A stretch of DNA of 57,652 bases, taken from CAYQDR01 sp964416315. Its GTDB lineage: Bacteria > Methylomirabilota > Methylomirabilia > Rokubacteriales > DASRDR01. A program made the position numbers and the translations under genes. Below the pieces are notes generated by a model. The model was not told the DNA's origin. It worked only from the letters and a program-made list of their open reading frames with translations, and did no database searches. Of the stretch, positions 24,737-32,651 are shown piece after piece. The stretch spans positions 1 through 57,652 of the forward strand of contig CAYQDR010000014.1 of the NCBI GenBank assembly GCA_964416315.1. Reading direction: 5' to 3'. The stretch's first letter is position 1; each line of letters opens with the position of its first letter.

Positions 24737-25267
24737 ATGGCGGAGACGCGCATTGATGCGGGCTCGCTCGAGCTGAAGGACCGGGTGGTCGCGATCAACC
24801 GCGTGGCCAAGGTGGTGAAGGGCGGCCGCCGGTTCTCCTTTACGGCGCTCGTCGTCGTCGGCGACGGAGGTGGCCACGTGGGCATCGGGCTCGGGAAGGC
24901 GCACGAGGTGCCCGAGGCCATCCGCAAGGCGGTCGAGCACGCCAAGAAGGACCTCATCTTCGTGCCGCTCCGGGAGACGACGGTCCCCTGCGAGATCACG
25001 GGCCGCTACGGATCGGGCCGCGTGTTCCTGAAGCCGGCGAGCCAGGGCACCGGCCTCATCGCGGGCGGAGCGGTCCGGGCGGTCCTCGGGGCGGCGGGGA
25101 TCCAGGACGTGCTGACGAAGACCCTCGGCTCGCACAACCCCCACAACGTGCTGAAGGCCACGATCGACGCCCTGCGGCGGATCCGGAAGCTCCAGGACCT
25201 CCACGTGCTCAGGCGGAAGCCGGCGCAGGAGGCGGAGGAAGCGTCGCTTGCCAAGCAGGAAGCTTGA
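24737..25267 (+). CDS. rpsE: 30S ribosomal protein S5
   Basis: Encodes 176 residues. S5 is at the mRNA entry channel and affects decoding accuracy. The double-stranded RNA-binding half has LKDRVVAINRVAKVVKGGRR, and the C-terminal fold has VLGAAGIQDVLTKTLGSHNP. The ATG at 24737 follows GGGGAGAG; the GTG at 24722 would add five residues without support. Its 3' end contains a strong AGGAGGCGGAGG that could serve a longer form of rpmD. Confidence 0.95.
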   Translation: MAETRIDAGSLELKDRVVAINRVAKVVKGGRRFSFTALVVVGDGGGHVGIGLGKAHEVPEAIRKAVEHAKKDLIFVPLRETTVPCEITGRYGSGRVFLKPASQGTGLIAGGAVRAVLGAAGIQDVLTKTLGSHNPHNVLKATIDALRRIRKLQDLHVLRRKPAQEAEEASLAKQEA

Positions 25268-25319
25268 CGAGAGGGGAGCGGCGTCGCGCGGGCCGCAGGC
25301 CGGCGCCGCCGCGACCAGA

Positions 25320-25499
25320 TTGAGAGTCACGCTGACGCGGAGCCTGATCGGGCTCAAGCCGAACCACGTCCGGACCCTCCGCGCCCTGGGGCTCCGAAAG
25401 GTCCGCGCCACCGTGTCCCACGCGGACACGCCCGCGATCCGGGGCATGCTGGCCCGGGTGCCGTATGCCATCCGCGTGGAGGAGGAGCGGCAGGGATGA
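25320..25499 (+). CDS. rpmD: 50S ribosomal protein L30 (start uncertain)
   Basis: Encodes 59 residues if it starts at the TTG at 25320, giving RVTLTRSLIGLKPNHVRTLR directly, the usual N-terminus and length. No Shine-Dalgarno precedes that TTG. Another TTG at 25248, inside the end of rpsE, has AGGAGGCGGAGGAA in front but would add 24 unconserved residues. The gene overlaps rplO by four bases (ATGA), so it is coupled downstream. Confidence 0.85.
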   Translation: MRVTLTRSLIGLKPNHVRTLRALGLRKVRATVSHADTPAIRGMLARVPYAIRVEEERQG

Positions 25500-25954
25500 A
25501 GCTCGACGACCTCCGCCCCGCGCGGAGGGCGCGAAAAAAGGCCAAGCGTGTGGGCCGCGGTCCGGGCTCGGGCCACGGCAAGACGTCGACCCGCGGGCAC
25601 AAAGGGCTCAAGGCCCGAGCCGGGGGTGGCAAGGGCCCGGGCTTCGAAGGCGGGCAGATGCCGCTGCACCGCCGGCTGCCGAAGCGGGGGTTCCGGAGCC
25701 CCTTCCGCCGGGCCTTCGCGGTCGTCAATGTGGCCGATCTCGCCCGCTGCTTCCCGCAGGGCGGCGAGGTGACCCCCGAGACGCTCGTCGGGGCGGGGCT
25801 CGTCAAGGCGAGCGCGAGCCGCCTGGTCAAGGTCCTCGGGGACGGTGAGTTGCGGACGGAGGCGCCGATGAGCGTGCGGGCGCACGCGTTCTCGAAGGCG
25901 GCGACCGAGAAGATTCAGGCCGCCGGCGGACGGGCCGAGGTGATCCCGGCATGA
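25496..25954 (+). CDS. rplO: 50S ribosomal protein L15
   Basis: Encodes 152 residues. L15 is a late-assembling protein with a long basic N-terminal tail that penetrates 23S rRNA. The tail contains KRVGRGPGSGHGKTSTRGHK and FEGGQMPLHRRLPKRGF, both canonical, followed by the globular C-terminal domain. Start and stop overlap rpmD and secY by four bases each (ATGA), so the three are translationally coupled. Confidence 0.97.
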   Translation: MKLDDLRPARRARKKAKRVGRGPGSGHGKTSTRGHKGLKARAGGGKGPGFEGGQMPLHRRLPKRGFRSPFRRAFAVVNVADLARCFPQGGEVTPETLVGAGLVKASASRLVKVLGDGELRTEAPMSVRAHAFSKAATEKIQAAGGRAEVIPA

Positions 25955-27276
25955 TCGAGGTCCTCCAGAACCTCCAGAACGTCACCAAGATCCCGGAGCT
26001 GAAGCGCCGCCTCCTGATCACGCTCGGGCTCCTGGCGGCGTACCGGCTCGGCGCCCACGTGCCGACGCCCGGGGTGGACGGCGAGGCGCTGGCGCGCTAC
26101 TTCGACAGCGTCCAGGGGACGCTGCTCGGGCTCGTGGACCTCTTCTCCGGAGGGAACCTGCGGCGCCTGACCGTGTTCGCGCTGGGGATCATGCCGTACA
26201 TCTCGGCCTCGATCATCCTCCAGCTCCTCACGGTCGTGATCCCCGCGCTCGAGCGGCTCGCCAAGGAGGGCGAGGCGGGGCGGAAGAAAATCACCCAGTA
26301 CACGCGCTACGGCACGATCGGACTCTCGGCCTTCCAGTCGCTGTTCATCGCGATCGGGCTCGAGGGGATGAACGACCCCTCCGGCGTGACGATGGTGCCG
26401 TATCCGGGCTGGGGGTTCCGCCTCCTGACGATGATGACGCTCACCGCCGGGACGGCGCTCATCATGTGGCTCGGGGAGCAGATCTCGGAAAAGGGGATCG
26501 GCAACGGCATCTCGCTGATCATTTTCGCAGGGATCGTCGTGCGCATCCCGTCGGCGCTCGTGGCGACGTACACGCTGCTCTCCACGGGCGAGATGAAGCC
26601 GCTCGTGGTGCTCGGCGTGGCGGTGCTCATGGTGGCGGTGACCGGGGCGGTCGTCATCATGCAGGAGGGCCAGCGAAAGATCCCGGTCCAGTACGCCAAG
26701 CGCGTGGTCGGCCGACGGGTCTACGGCGGCCAGTCGACCCACATCCCGCTCCGGGTCAACACGGCCGGCGTCATCCCGGTCATCTTCGCGTCCTCCATCA
26801 TCCTGTTCCCGGCGACGCTGGCCCGCTTCATCCCGACCTGGTGGATGCAGAACATCTCGGACATGCTCTCGCCAGGACCGCTACCGCAGAGCACGCTCTA
26901 CTACCTCCTCTACATGGGCTTCATCATTTTCTTCACTTACTTCTACACGGCGATCGTCTTCAACCCGAACGACCTCGCGGACAACATGAAGAAGTACGGG
27001 GGCTTCATCCCCGGGGTGCGGCCGGGGAAGCGGACGGCCGAGTTCATCGACCGCACGCTCACGCGCATCACCCTGCCGGGCGCGATGTTCCTCGCCCTGA
27101 TCTCGGTCCTGCCCGACTTCCTGATCCGGCTGTTCAACGTCCCGTTCTTCTTCGGCGGGACGAGCCTCCTGATCGTCGTCGGCGTCGCCCTGGACACGGT
27201 CCGGCAGATGGAGTCGCACCTCCTGATGCGGCACTACGAGGGGTTCTTGCGCCGCCGCCAGAAGGTGCGGGCATGA
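25951..27276 (+). CDS. secY: Protein translocase channel subunit SecY
   Basis: Encodes 441 residues with ten membrane segments. SecY forms the channel for secreted and membrane proteins with SecE. Family motifs are LGIMPYISASIILQLL (segment 2), GNGISLIIFAGIV (segment 4), and GGQSTHIPLRVNTAGVIPVI with preceding basic loop KIPVQYAKRVVGRR. The C-terminus is the cytosolic RHYEGFLRRR. Start overlaps the rplO stop. Repeat copy A4 separates it from adk. Confidence 0.97.
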   Translation: MIEVLQNLQNVTKIPELKRRLLITLGLLAAYRLGAHVPTPGVDGEALARYFDSVQGTLLGLVDLFSGGNLRRLTVFALGIMPYISASIILQLLTVVIPALERLAKEGEAGRKKITQYTRYGTIGLSAFQSLFIAIGLEGMNDPSGVTMVPYPGWGFRLLTMMTLTAGTALIMWLGEQISEKGIGNGISLIIFAGIVVRIPSALVATYTLLSTGEMKPLVVLGVAVLMVAVTGAVVIMQEGQRKIPVQYAKRVVGRRVYGGQSTHIPLRVNTAGVIPVIFASSIILFPATLARFIPTWWMQNISDMLSPGPLPQSTLYYLLYMGFIIFFTYFYTAIVFNPNDLADNMKKYGGFIPGVRPGKRTAEFIDRTLTRITLPGAMFLALISVLPDFLIRLFNVPFFFGGTSLLIVVGVALDTVRQMESHLLMRHYEGFLRRRQKVRA

Positions 27277-27282
27277 CCCAGG

Positions 27283-27405
27283 ACCGATCCCCGTCGCATC
27301 TCTGCGTCCTCCATCTCGCCGGGACGCGCTCGGCCTGGGGCCTCGCTGGCGTCCCGTCCCTCCGGTGGGGGCGTCGCCGACCCTCGACGTACTCGGGTCC
27401 CGGTC
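27283..27405 (+). repeat. Intergenic repeat family A, copy A4 (secY-adk)
   Basis: The start module is GACCGATCCCCGTCGCATCT, followed by CTGCGTCCTCCAT. The core CTCGCCGGGACGCGCTCGGC lies at 27315-27334, then GGCGTCCCGTCCCTCCGGTG as in A3 and A5. The palindrome and terminal hairpin are degenerate. Sense orientation. It fills the secY-adk spacer up to about 20 bases before the adk start. Confidence 0.8.
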
Positions 27406-27424
27406 CTGGGTGGCGGGCGTAGCC

Positions 27425-28075
27425 GTGCGGGTGATCTTCCTCGGCCCCCCGGGAGCGGGCAAGGGGACGCAGGCGCGGCGGGCGGCCGCGCGCTGGGGTG
27501 TCCTGCAGATCGCGACGGGCGACATCCTTCGCGAGGCGATGACCGCCGGGACCGAGCTCGGGCGCGAGGCAAGGCGGTACTACGACGCCGGGGAGCTCGT
27601 TCCCGACGACGTCATCATCGGACTCGTGGCGGAAGCGCTCGGCCGGCCGGAGGCCCGGAAGGGGTTCGTGCTGGACGGCTTCCCGCGCACGCTCGCCCAG
27701 GCCGAGACGCTCGATCAGCTGCTCGACGACCGGGGGCTGGCCCTGGACCGGGTCGTGCTTTTCGAGGTTCCGGAGGCCGAGCTCGTGCGTCGGCTGACCG
27801 GGCGCCGGATCTGCCGGCGATGCGGTCACAACTACCACGTCGTGTTCTCGCCACCCCGGCGTCCGGGGATCTGCGACGCGTGCGGCGGCGAGCTCTACCA
27901 GCGCAAAGACGACGACGAGGCCACCGTCCGAACCCGGCTGGCCGTCTACGAGCGCGACACGCGCCCGCTCGTCGAGCGCTACCGGCGCCGCGAGCTGCTC
28001 GAGGCGATCTCCGGCGAGGGGTCGGTGGACCAGGTCTTCGAGGCGGTCCTGCGGGCGACGGAGGGTGGGCGGTGA
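27425..28075 (+). CDS. adk: Adenylate kinase with zinc-binding lid
   Basis: Encodes 216 residues. It interconverts ATP + AMP and 2 ADP. The P loop GPPGAGKGTQAR is near the N-terminus, and LDGFPRTLAQAE is the AMP-site motif. The lid contains CRRC and CDAC pairs separated by about 15 residues, a structural zinc site. The GTG at 27425 is chosen because RVIFLGPPG starts directly after it; upstream is repeat A4. The stop overlaps the map start. Confidence 0.95.
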   Translation: MRVIFLGPPGAGKGTQARRAAARWGVLQIATGDILREAMTAGTELGREARRYYDAGELVPDDVIIGLVAEALGRPEARKGFVLDGFPRTLAQAETLDQLLDDRGLALDRVVLFEVPEAELVRRLTGRRICRRCGHNYHVVFSPPRRPGICDACGGELYQRKDDDEATVRTRLAVYERDTRPLVERYRRRELLEAISGEGSVDQVFEAVLRATEGGR

Positions 28076-28827
28076 TCGTGCTCAAGTCCCCGCGGGAGAT
28101 CGCGCTCATGCGGGACGCCGCCCGCGTCGTGGTCGCCGCGCAGCGACTCTGTCGCGAGCTGTCACGCCCGGGCGTCTCCACGTTGGAGATCGATCAGGAG
28201 GTCGAGGGCCTCATCCGGAAGGCCGGGGCACGGCCGGCGTTCAAGGGTTACCGGGGCTTCCCGGCGACGATCTGCGCCTCCATCAACGAGGAGGTCGTCC
28301 ACGGGATCCCGGCGGCGCACCGCCGGCTGAAGGAGGGGGACATCGTCGGCCTGGACCTCGGCGCCGTCGTGGAGGGCTACTACGCCGACGCCGCGTTCAC
28401 GCTGGCGATCGGCGAGATCCCGCCGGAGGTGCAGCGGCTGCTCGACGTCACCCGGGAGTCGCTCGAGCTCGCGATCCAGCAGGCGCGGCCCGGGAACCGC
28501 CTGGGGGACGTCTCCGCCGCCGTGCAGCGTCGCGTCGAGGCGGCCGGGTTCGGGGTCGTCCGGGCCTTCGTGGGTCACGGGATCGGCCGGGAGCTCCACG
28601 AGGACCCGCAGGTGCCGAACTTCGGCGAGCCGGGCAAGGGCCCGCTGCTGCGCGCCGGGATGGTGCTCGCCATCGAGCCGATGGTCACCATGGGGCACTG
28701 GGAGGTCCGCGTGCTCGCCGACCGCTGGACGGCCGTGACCGAGGACAACAGCCTCGCGGCCCACTTCGAGCACACGGTGGCGATCACGGCCGACGGGCCC
28801 GACGTGCTCACCCGGGAGGCCGCCTGA
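28072..28827 (+). CDS. map: Methionine aminopeptidase, type I
   Basis: Encodes 251 residues. It removes initiator Met from nascent proteins using two metal ions. The five ligands can be read: Asp in GLDLGAV, Asp in YADAAFT, His in VGHGIGREL, Glu in AIEPM and Glu in the C-terminal HFEHTVAI; HGIP is the substrate-side motif. No SH3 or zinc extension. The GTG start overlaps the adk stop (GTGA), and the stop overlaps the infA start. Confidence 0.95.
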   Translation: MIVLKSPREIALMRDAARVVVAAQRLCRELSRPGVSTLEIDQEVEGLIRKAGARPAFKGYRGFPATICASINEEVVHGIPAAHRRLKEGDIVGLDLGAVVEGYYADAAFTLAIGEIPPEVQRLLDVTRESLELAIQQARPGNRLGDVSAAVQRRVEAAGFGVVRAFVGHGIGRELHEDPQVPNFGEPGKGPLLRAGMVLAIEPMVTMGHWEVRVLADRWTAVTEDNSLAAHFEHTVAITADGPDVLTREAA

Positions 28828-29090
28828 TGGCCCGCCGCCGCGGACGGATGCCGGATGAGCGGCACGAGAAGAAGCCCAAGGACGACGCGATCGAGGTGGA
28901 GGGAACGGTCGTCGAGCCCCTGCCGAACGCGATGTTCCGGGTCGAGCTCGACAACGGTCACCGGGTGCTCGCGCACGTGTCCGGCAAGATGCGGATGAAC
29001 TTCATCCGGATCCTCCCGGGGGATCGGGTGAAGGTGGAGCTGTCGGCCTACGACCTCACGCGAGGTCGGATCACGTACCGGTTCAAGTAG
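28827..29090 (+). CDS. infA: Translation initiation factor IF-1 with N-terminal extension
   Basis: Encodes 87 residues from the ATG that overlaps the map stop. IF-1 blocks the A site during initiation. The OB fold starts at about residue 20 with AIEVEGTVVEPLPNAMFRVE and continues with HVSGKMRMNFIRILPGDRV and DLTRGRITYRFK. The family is usually about 72 residues; the extra 15 are basic (MARRRGRMPDERHEKKPK). Initiation at 28848 would remove most of the extension but lacks the overlap with map. Confidence 0.94.
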   Translation: MARRRGRMPDERHEKKPKDDAIEVEGTVVEPLPNAMFRVELDNGHRVLAHVSGKMRMNFIRILPGDRVKVELSAYDLTRGRITYRFK

Positions 29091-29102
29091 CGGGGGCACG
29101 GG

Positions 29103-29216
29103 ATGAAGGTTCGGCCGTCGATTCGGGTGCGGTGCGAGAAGTGCAAGGTGATCCGCCGGAAGGGCGTCGTGCGGATCATCTGCTCGAACCCGCGCCACAA
29201 GCAGCGTCAGGGCTGA
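29103..29216 (+). CDS. rpmJ: 50S ribosomal protein L36, zinc-binding form
   Basis: Encodes 37 residues: MKVRPSIRVRCEKCKVIRRK and the rest. Three Cys and one His (C11, C14, C27, H32) bind zinc, the C+ form. L36 is in the 50S near domain V and VI. Between infA and rpsM, the invariable position. GGGGCACGG precedes the ATG. Too short for a normal ORF list but certain. Confidence 0.95.
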   Translation: MKVRPSIRVRCEKCKVIRRKGVVRIICSNPRHKQRQG

Positions 29217-29235
29217 CAACCACGAGGAGCGGGAC

Positions 29236-29640
29236 ATGGCACGCATTGCCGGCGTCGACCTGCCGCGGGACAAGCGAGGCGAGATCGCCCTCACCTATAT
29301 CTACGGAATCGGGCGCTCCTCGTCGCGGAAGATCCTCACCGCGGCGGGGGTGGACCTGAACCGACGGATCAAGGAGTGGGCCGAGGACGAGGTGACGCGC
29401 GTCCGCGACATCATCGAGCGCGAGCACAAGGTCGAGGGGGATCTGCGCCGGGAGGTGTCGGTCAACGTCAAGCGGCTCATGGACGTCAGCTCCTACCGCG
29501 GGCTGCGCCACCGCAAGGGCCTGCCGGTGCGGGGGCAGCGGACGCACACGAACGCGCGGACCCGGAAGGGGCCGCGCCGCGGCGTCGGGATCCGCCGGAA
29601 GCCTGCGGCGGGAAAGAACCCCACCACGGGTAAGGCGTAG
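29236..29640 (+). CDS. rpsM: 30S ribosomal protein S13
   Basis: Encodes 134 residues. S13 bridges the head to L5 and contacts P-site tRNA with its basic tail. It starts ARIAGVDLPRDKRGEIALTY and has IYGIGRSSSRKIL and YRGLRHRKGLPVRGQRTHTN. The Lys/Arg-rich tail is somewhat long. GAGGAG precedes the ATG. Confidence 0.96.
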   Translation: MARIAGVDLPRDKRGEIALTYIYGIGRSSSRKILTAAGVDLNRRIKEWAEDEVTRVRDIIEREHKVEGDLRREVSVNVKRLMDVSSYRGLRHRKGLPVRGQRTHTNARTRKGPRRGVGIRRKPAAGKNPTTGKA

Positions 29641-29654
29641 GGTAGGAGGGCACG

Positions 29655-30062
29655 ATGGCGGAAGCACCGGAACCGAAGCCGCGGAAGAGGGGCGGCAAGC
29701 GCAAGGAGCGGAAGGAGGTCCGCACAGGGATCGCCCACGTGCAGGCCACGTTCAACAACACGATCGTCACGATCACGGACAAGATGGGCGGGGTCGTCAC
29801 CTGGTCGAGCGCCGGCAGCGTCGGGTTCAAGGGGTCGCGCAAGAGCACCCCGTTCGCGGCGCAGATGGCCGCCGAGAGCGCCGCGCGCAAGGCGATGGAG
29901 CTCGGTCTCAAGCAGGTGGAGGTCTACGTCAAGGGCCCGGGCGCCGGGCGCGAAGCCGCGATCCGCTCGCTCCAGGCCGTGGGGCTGGAGATCACGGCGA
30001 TCCGGGACGTCACGCCGATCCCGCACGACGGGTGTCGGCCGCCCAAGCGGCGCCGGGTGTAG
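29655..30062 (+). CDS. rpsK: 30S ribosomal protein S11
   Basis: Encodes 135 residues. S11 forms the platform next to the E-site codon. The N-terminal tail is basic (PKPRKRGGKRKERKE). The core shows HVQATFNNTIVTITD, FKGSRKSTPFAAQMAAE and the C-terminal DVTPIPHDGCRPPKRRRV signature. Usual length plus a few tail residues. Confidence 0.96.
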   Translation: MAEAPEPKPRKRGGKRKERKEVRTGIAHVQATFNNTIVTITDKMGGVVTWSSAGSVGFKGSRKSTPFAAQMAAESAARKAMELGLKQVEVYVKGPGAGREAAIRSLQAVGLEITAIRDVTPIPHDGCRPPKRRRV

Positions 30063-30073
30063 GAGGGAACAGC

Positions 30074-30697
30074 GTGGCTAGGTACACGGGCGCGGTCTGC
30101 CGGCTCTGCCGCCGGGAGGGGCTCAAGCTCTTCCTCAAGGGGTCGCGCTGCTTCACGGACAAGTGCGCGATCGAGCGGCGGAACTACCCGCCTGGCCAGC
30201 ACGGGCTCGGGCGCTCGAAGCAGTCGCCTTACGGGCAGCAGCTCCGGGAGAAGCAGAAGGCGAAGCGGATCTACGGCCTTCTCGAGGGGCAGTTCCGGCG
30301 GTATTTCGCCCGCGCCGAGCGGGAGAAGGGGATCACGGGCGAGAATCTCCTCCGGTTCCTGGAGCGGCGGCTGGACAACGTGGTCTTCCGCTTCGGCTTC
30401 GCGGCCTCGCGCGCCGAGGCCCGGCAGATGGTTCGCCACGGCCACGTCCATGTGAACGGCCGCAAGGTGTCGCTCCCGTCGTTCCTCGTCAAGGCGGGTG
30501 ACCAGGTGCAGCTCCGGCCCAGCTCGACCCTCCAGCAGCGCGTCGCCGACAACCTGTCGGCGGGGCGCGGCCAGGTGCCGCAGTGGCTCGAGCTCTCCGC
30601 CGCGGACAAGCGGGGCACGGTCCGGAGCCTCCCGCTCCGCGAGGACATCCAGATCCCGGTTCAGGAGCAGCTCATCGTCGAGCTGTACTCCAAGTAG
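30074..30697 (+). CDS. rpsD: 30S ribosomal protein S4, zinc-binding form
   Basis: Encodes 207 residues from a GTG preceded by AGGAGGGA. S4 nucleates 16S 5' domain assembly. The N-terminal Cys set CRLC then CFTDKC forms a zinc site as in the C+ type. The S4 RNA-binding domain has RLDNVVFRFGFAASRAEARQ and MVRHGHVHVNGRK. A longer in-frame start at 30032 overlaps rpsK and is rejected. Confidence 0.96.
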   Translation: MARYTGAVCRLCRREGLKLFLKGSRCFTDKCAIERRNYPPGQHGLGRSKQSPYGQQLREKQKAKRIYGLLEGQFRRYFARAEREKGITGENLLRFLERRLDNVVFRFGFAASRAEARQMVRHGHVHVNGRKVSLPSFLVKAGDQVQLRPSSTLQQRVADNLSAGRGQVPQWLELSAADKRGTVRSLPLREDIQIPVQEQLIVELYSK

Positions 30698-30705
30698 GGG
30701 GACCG

Positions 30706-31455
30706 ATGCCGAGGTTGATGTTCCAGCGGCCCCGCCGGATCGAGTGGGAGGAGCTCAGCCCGCGGTTCGGACGGATGGCCGCCGAGCCGTTCGAGAAGGG
30801 GTACGCGCTCACCGTCGGGAACTCGCTGCGCCGCGTGCTGCTGTCGGTCATCCCCGGGGCGGCCCTCGCCTGGGCGAAGCTCGACAAGGTCAGTGCCGAC
30901 GGGACGCGCGCCCCGGGGATGCAGGAGGACGTGACCACGCTCCTGCTCAACTTGAAGAAGGTGGTCGTCCGCCTCCCGGACGACCGACCGGTGACGACCC
31001 GCCTGGAGGTGAAGGGGCCGAAGACGGTGACCGCGGGCGACCTCACGGGGGCGGGGCTCGAGGTGGTGAACCCCGAGCTCCCCCTGGCGACGGTCGACGG
31101 CGGCGGCCGGCTGGCGCTCGAGGTCGGTGCGCGCGTGGGCCGCGGCTACGTCTCCGCCGACCGGCACGCGGAGCCTCCCCCGAGCGGGGCGACTCCCCTC
31201 GACGCCGCCTTCTCGCCGATCCAGCGCGTCAACTACACGGTGGAGATGTCCCGACTCGGGAAGATCACGGACTACGAGAAGCTCGTCCTCGAGATCTGGA
31301 CGAACGGCACGATCGCGCCGGACCAGGCGCTCCTGCGTGCTTCGCAGCTTCTGCGGGACCACTTCGACCTCTTCACGCCCGCCGGGGCCGAGGAGGAGGA
31401 CGAGGAGTCGCCCGGGCAGGCGGCCGTCTCCGGCGAGGCGACCACGCGGACATGA
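30706..31455 (+). CDS. rpoA: RNA polymerase subunit alpha lacking the C-terminal domain
   Basis: Encodes 249 residues, whereas bacterial alpha has about 310-340. The assembly domain is complete: PFEKGYALTVGNSLRRVLLS, PGMQEDVTTLLLNLK and the end of the N-terminal domain RVNYTVEMSRLGKITDYEKL to ASQLLRDHFDLF. After that only about 23 Glu-, Ala- and Thr-rich residues follow. The helix-hairpin-helix C-terminal domain that binds UP elements and activators is missing. rplQ starts inside the last codons (ATGA), so no frameshifted remainder lies downstream. Homodimerisation and beta/beta' binding should be intact. Confidence 0.94.
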   Translation: MPRLMFQRPRRIEWEELSPRFGRMAAEPFEKGYALTVGNSLRRVLLSVIPGAALAWAKLDKVSADGTRAPGMQEDVTTLLLNLKKVVVRLPDDRPVTTRLEVKGPKTVTAGDLTGAGLEVVNPELPLATVDGGGRLALEVGARVGRGYVSADRHAEPPPSGATPLDAAFSPIQRVNYTVEMSRLGKITDYEKLVLEIWTNGTIAPDQALLRASQLLRDHFDLFTPAGAEEEDEESPGQAAVSGEATTRT

Positions 31456-31916
31456 GACACCGACGCGGCGGCTCCAAGCTCGGCCGGGTGACGGCTCACC
31501 GCTGGGCACTCTTCCGGAACCTCCTGGCGGCGCTCTTCCAGCACGAGCGCATCCTGACGACCGTGGCGAAGGCGAAGGCGCTCCGGCCGCTGGCCGAGCG
31601 CGTGGTGACGCTGTCGAAGCGCGACGATCTCCACGCGCGGCGGCAGGTCCTGAGCCTGGTCCCGGACACGGCCGTCGTGCGCAAGCTCTTCGACACCGTG
31701 GCGGCCCGCTACGCCGACCGTCGGGGCGGGTACACGCGGATCATCAAGGCCGGGGTGCGGCGTGGCGACGCCGCGCCGTTGGCCATCCTCGAGCTCGTCG
31801 ACCGGCCCGAGGCGCCGAAGGCGAAGAAGACGAAGGAGAAGAAGGCCGAGGCGGCGCCGAAGGGCGCGCAGGCCGGGAAGCAGCAGAAGGCCGCGGCGGC
31901 CGCCGCCGGCGCCTAG
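31452..31916 (+). CDS. rplQ: 50S ribosomal protein L17 with C-terminal tail
   Basis: Encodes 154 residues. The first 117 or so are normal L17: MRHRRGGSKLGRVTAHRWAL, TTVAKAKALRPLAERVVTLS and GGYTRIIKAGVRRGDAAPLA. The remaining 37 are a Lys/Ala-rich low-complexity tail. The start overlaps rpoA by four bases. Last gene of the ribosomal block; the next gene is convergent with only 26 bases between stops and no obvious terminator hairpin. Confidence 0.95.
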   Translation: MRHRRGGSKLGRVTAHRWALFRNLLAALFQHERILTTVAKAKALRPLAERVVTLSKRDDLHARRQVLSLVPDTAVVRKLFDTVAARYADRRGGYTRIIKAGVRRGDAAPLAILELVDRPEAPKAKKTKEKKAEAAPKGAQAGKQQKAAAAAAGA

Positions 31917-31942
31917 CCCGCGCGTGCGAGCCTCTCTCCGAC

Positions 31943-32617
31943 CTACTTCAGGTGCTGGCGGAAGAAGGTGAGCGTCCGCCGCCACGCGTCCTCGGCCGCC
32001 GCCTTGCTGTAGACGTCGGGCCGGTCGTCGTTGAAGAACCCGTGGTCCACGCCCGGGTAGATGTGGATCTCCGACGGCTTGCCCGCCTTGCGGATCGCGG
32101 CGTCCAGCTCCCGGGCCACCTGCGGGGTCACGAAGCCGTCCTTCTCCGCGAAGAGCCCGAGCACCGGGCCCGCGAGCTTCGTGTAATCGGGCTTGACGTT
32201 GGGGTGGACGCCGTAGAAGTTCACGCAGGCGCCGATGGACGGGTTGAGGGTTGCCGCGAACAGCGCGAGCTGGCCCCCCATGCAGAACCCCACCGCGCCG
32301 AGCTTCGCCGTCGAGGAGTGCCCCGCGAGGTACTGCGCCGCGCCGCGGAGGTCCTTCTCCGCCTGGGCGATGTTCAGCGCCATGAAGAGCTTGCCGGCGC
32401 CGTCGGGCTCGGTCGCCGTCTTGCCGTGATACAGGTCCGGGGCGAGCGCCGTGAACCCTTCGGCGGCGAACCGGTCGCCGACGTTCTTGATGTGCTGGAC
32501 GAGCCCCCACCACTCCTGGATGACGAGCACGCCGGGGCCCTTGCCCGCCCCGGGCGTCGACAAATAGCCGGACGTCGCCCCGCCGTTCGCCGGGAACTGC
32601 ACCTGTTTTCCCGCCAT
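31943..32617 (-). CDS. Dienelactone hydrolase family protein
   Basis: Encodes 224 residues of the alpha/beta hydrolase fold. The DLH triad is visible: nucleophile Cys112 in VGFCMGGQ, Asp160 in AEKDGFVTP and His192 in GVDHGFFND, with Glu35 in VIQEWWGL as the activating Glu of the family. No signal peptide, so cytoplasmic. The substrate is unknown; family members act on dienelactones or act as general carboxyl esterases. GGAAGGAGG precedes the start. Only 34 bases from the CNNM gene upstream, so it is probably the last gene of a trxA-thiL-CNNM-CNNM-DLH operon. Confidence 0.88.
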   Translation of the reverse strand: MAGKQVQFPANGGATSGYLSTPGAGKGPGVLVIQEWWGLVQHIKNVGDRFAAEGFTALAPDLYHGKTATEPDGAGKLFMALNIAQAEKDLRGAAQYLAGHSSTAKLGAVGFCMGGQLALFAATLNPSIGACVNFYGVHPNVKPDYTKLAGPVLGLFAEKDGFVTPQVARELDAAIRKAGKPSEIHIYPGVDHGFFNDDRPDVYSKAAAEDAWRRTLTFFRQHLK

Positions 32618-32651
32618 GGTTGTGCGCCTCCTTCCGCTGGGTGTGATGTCG

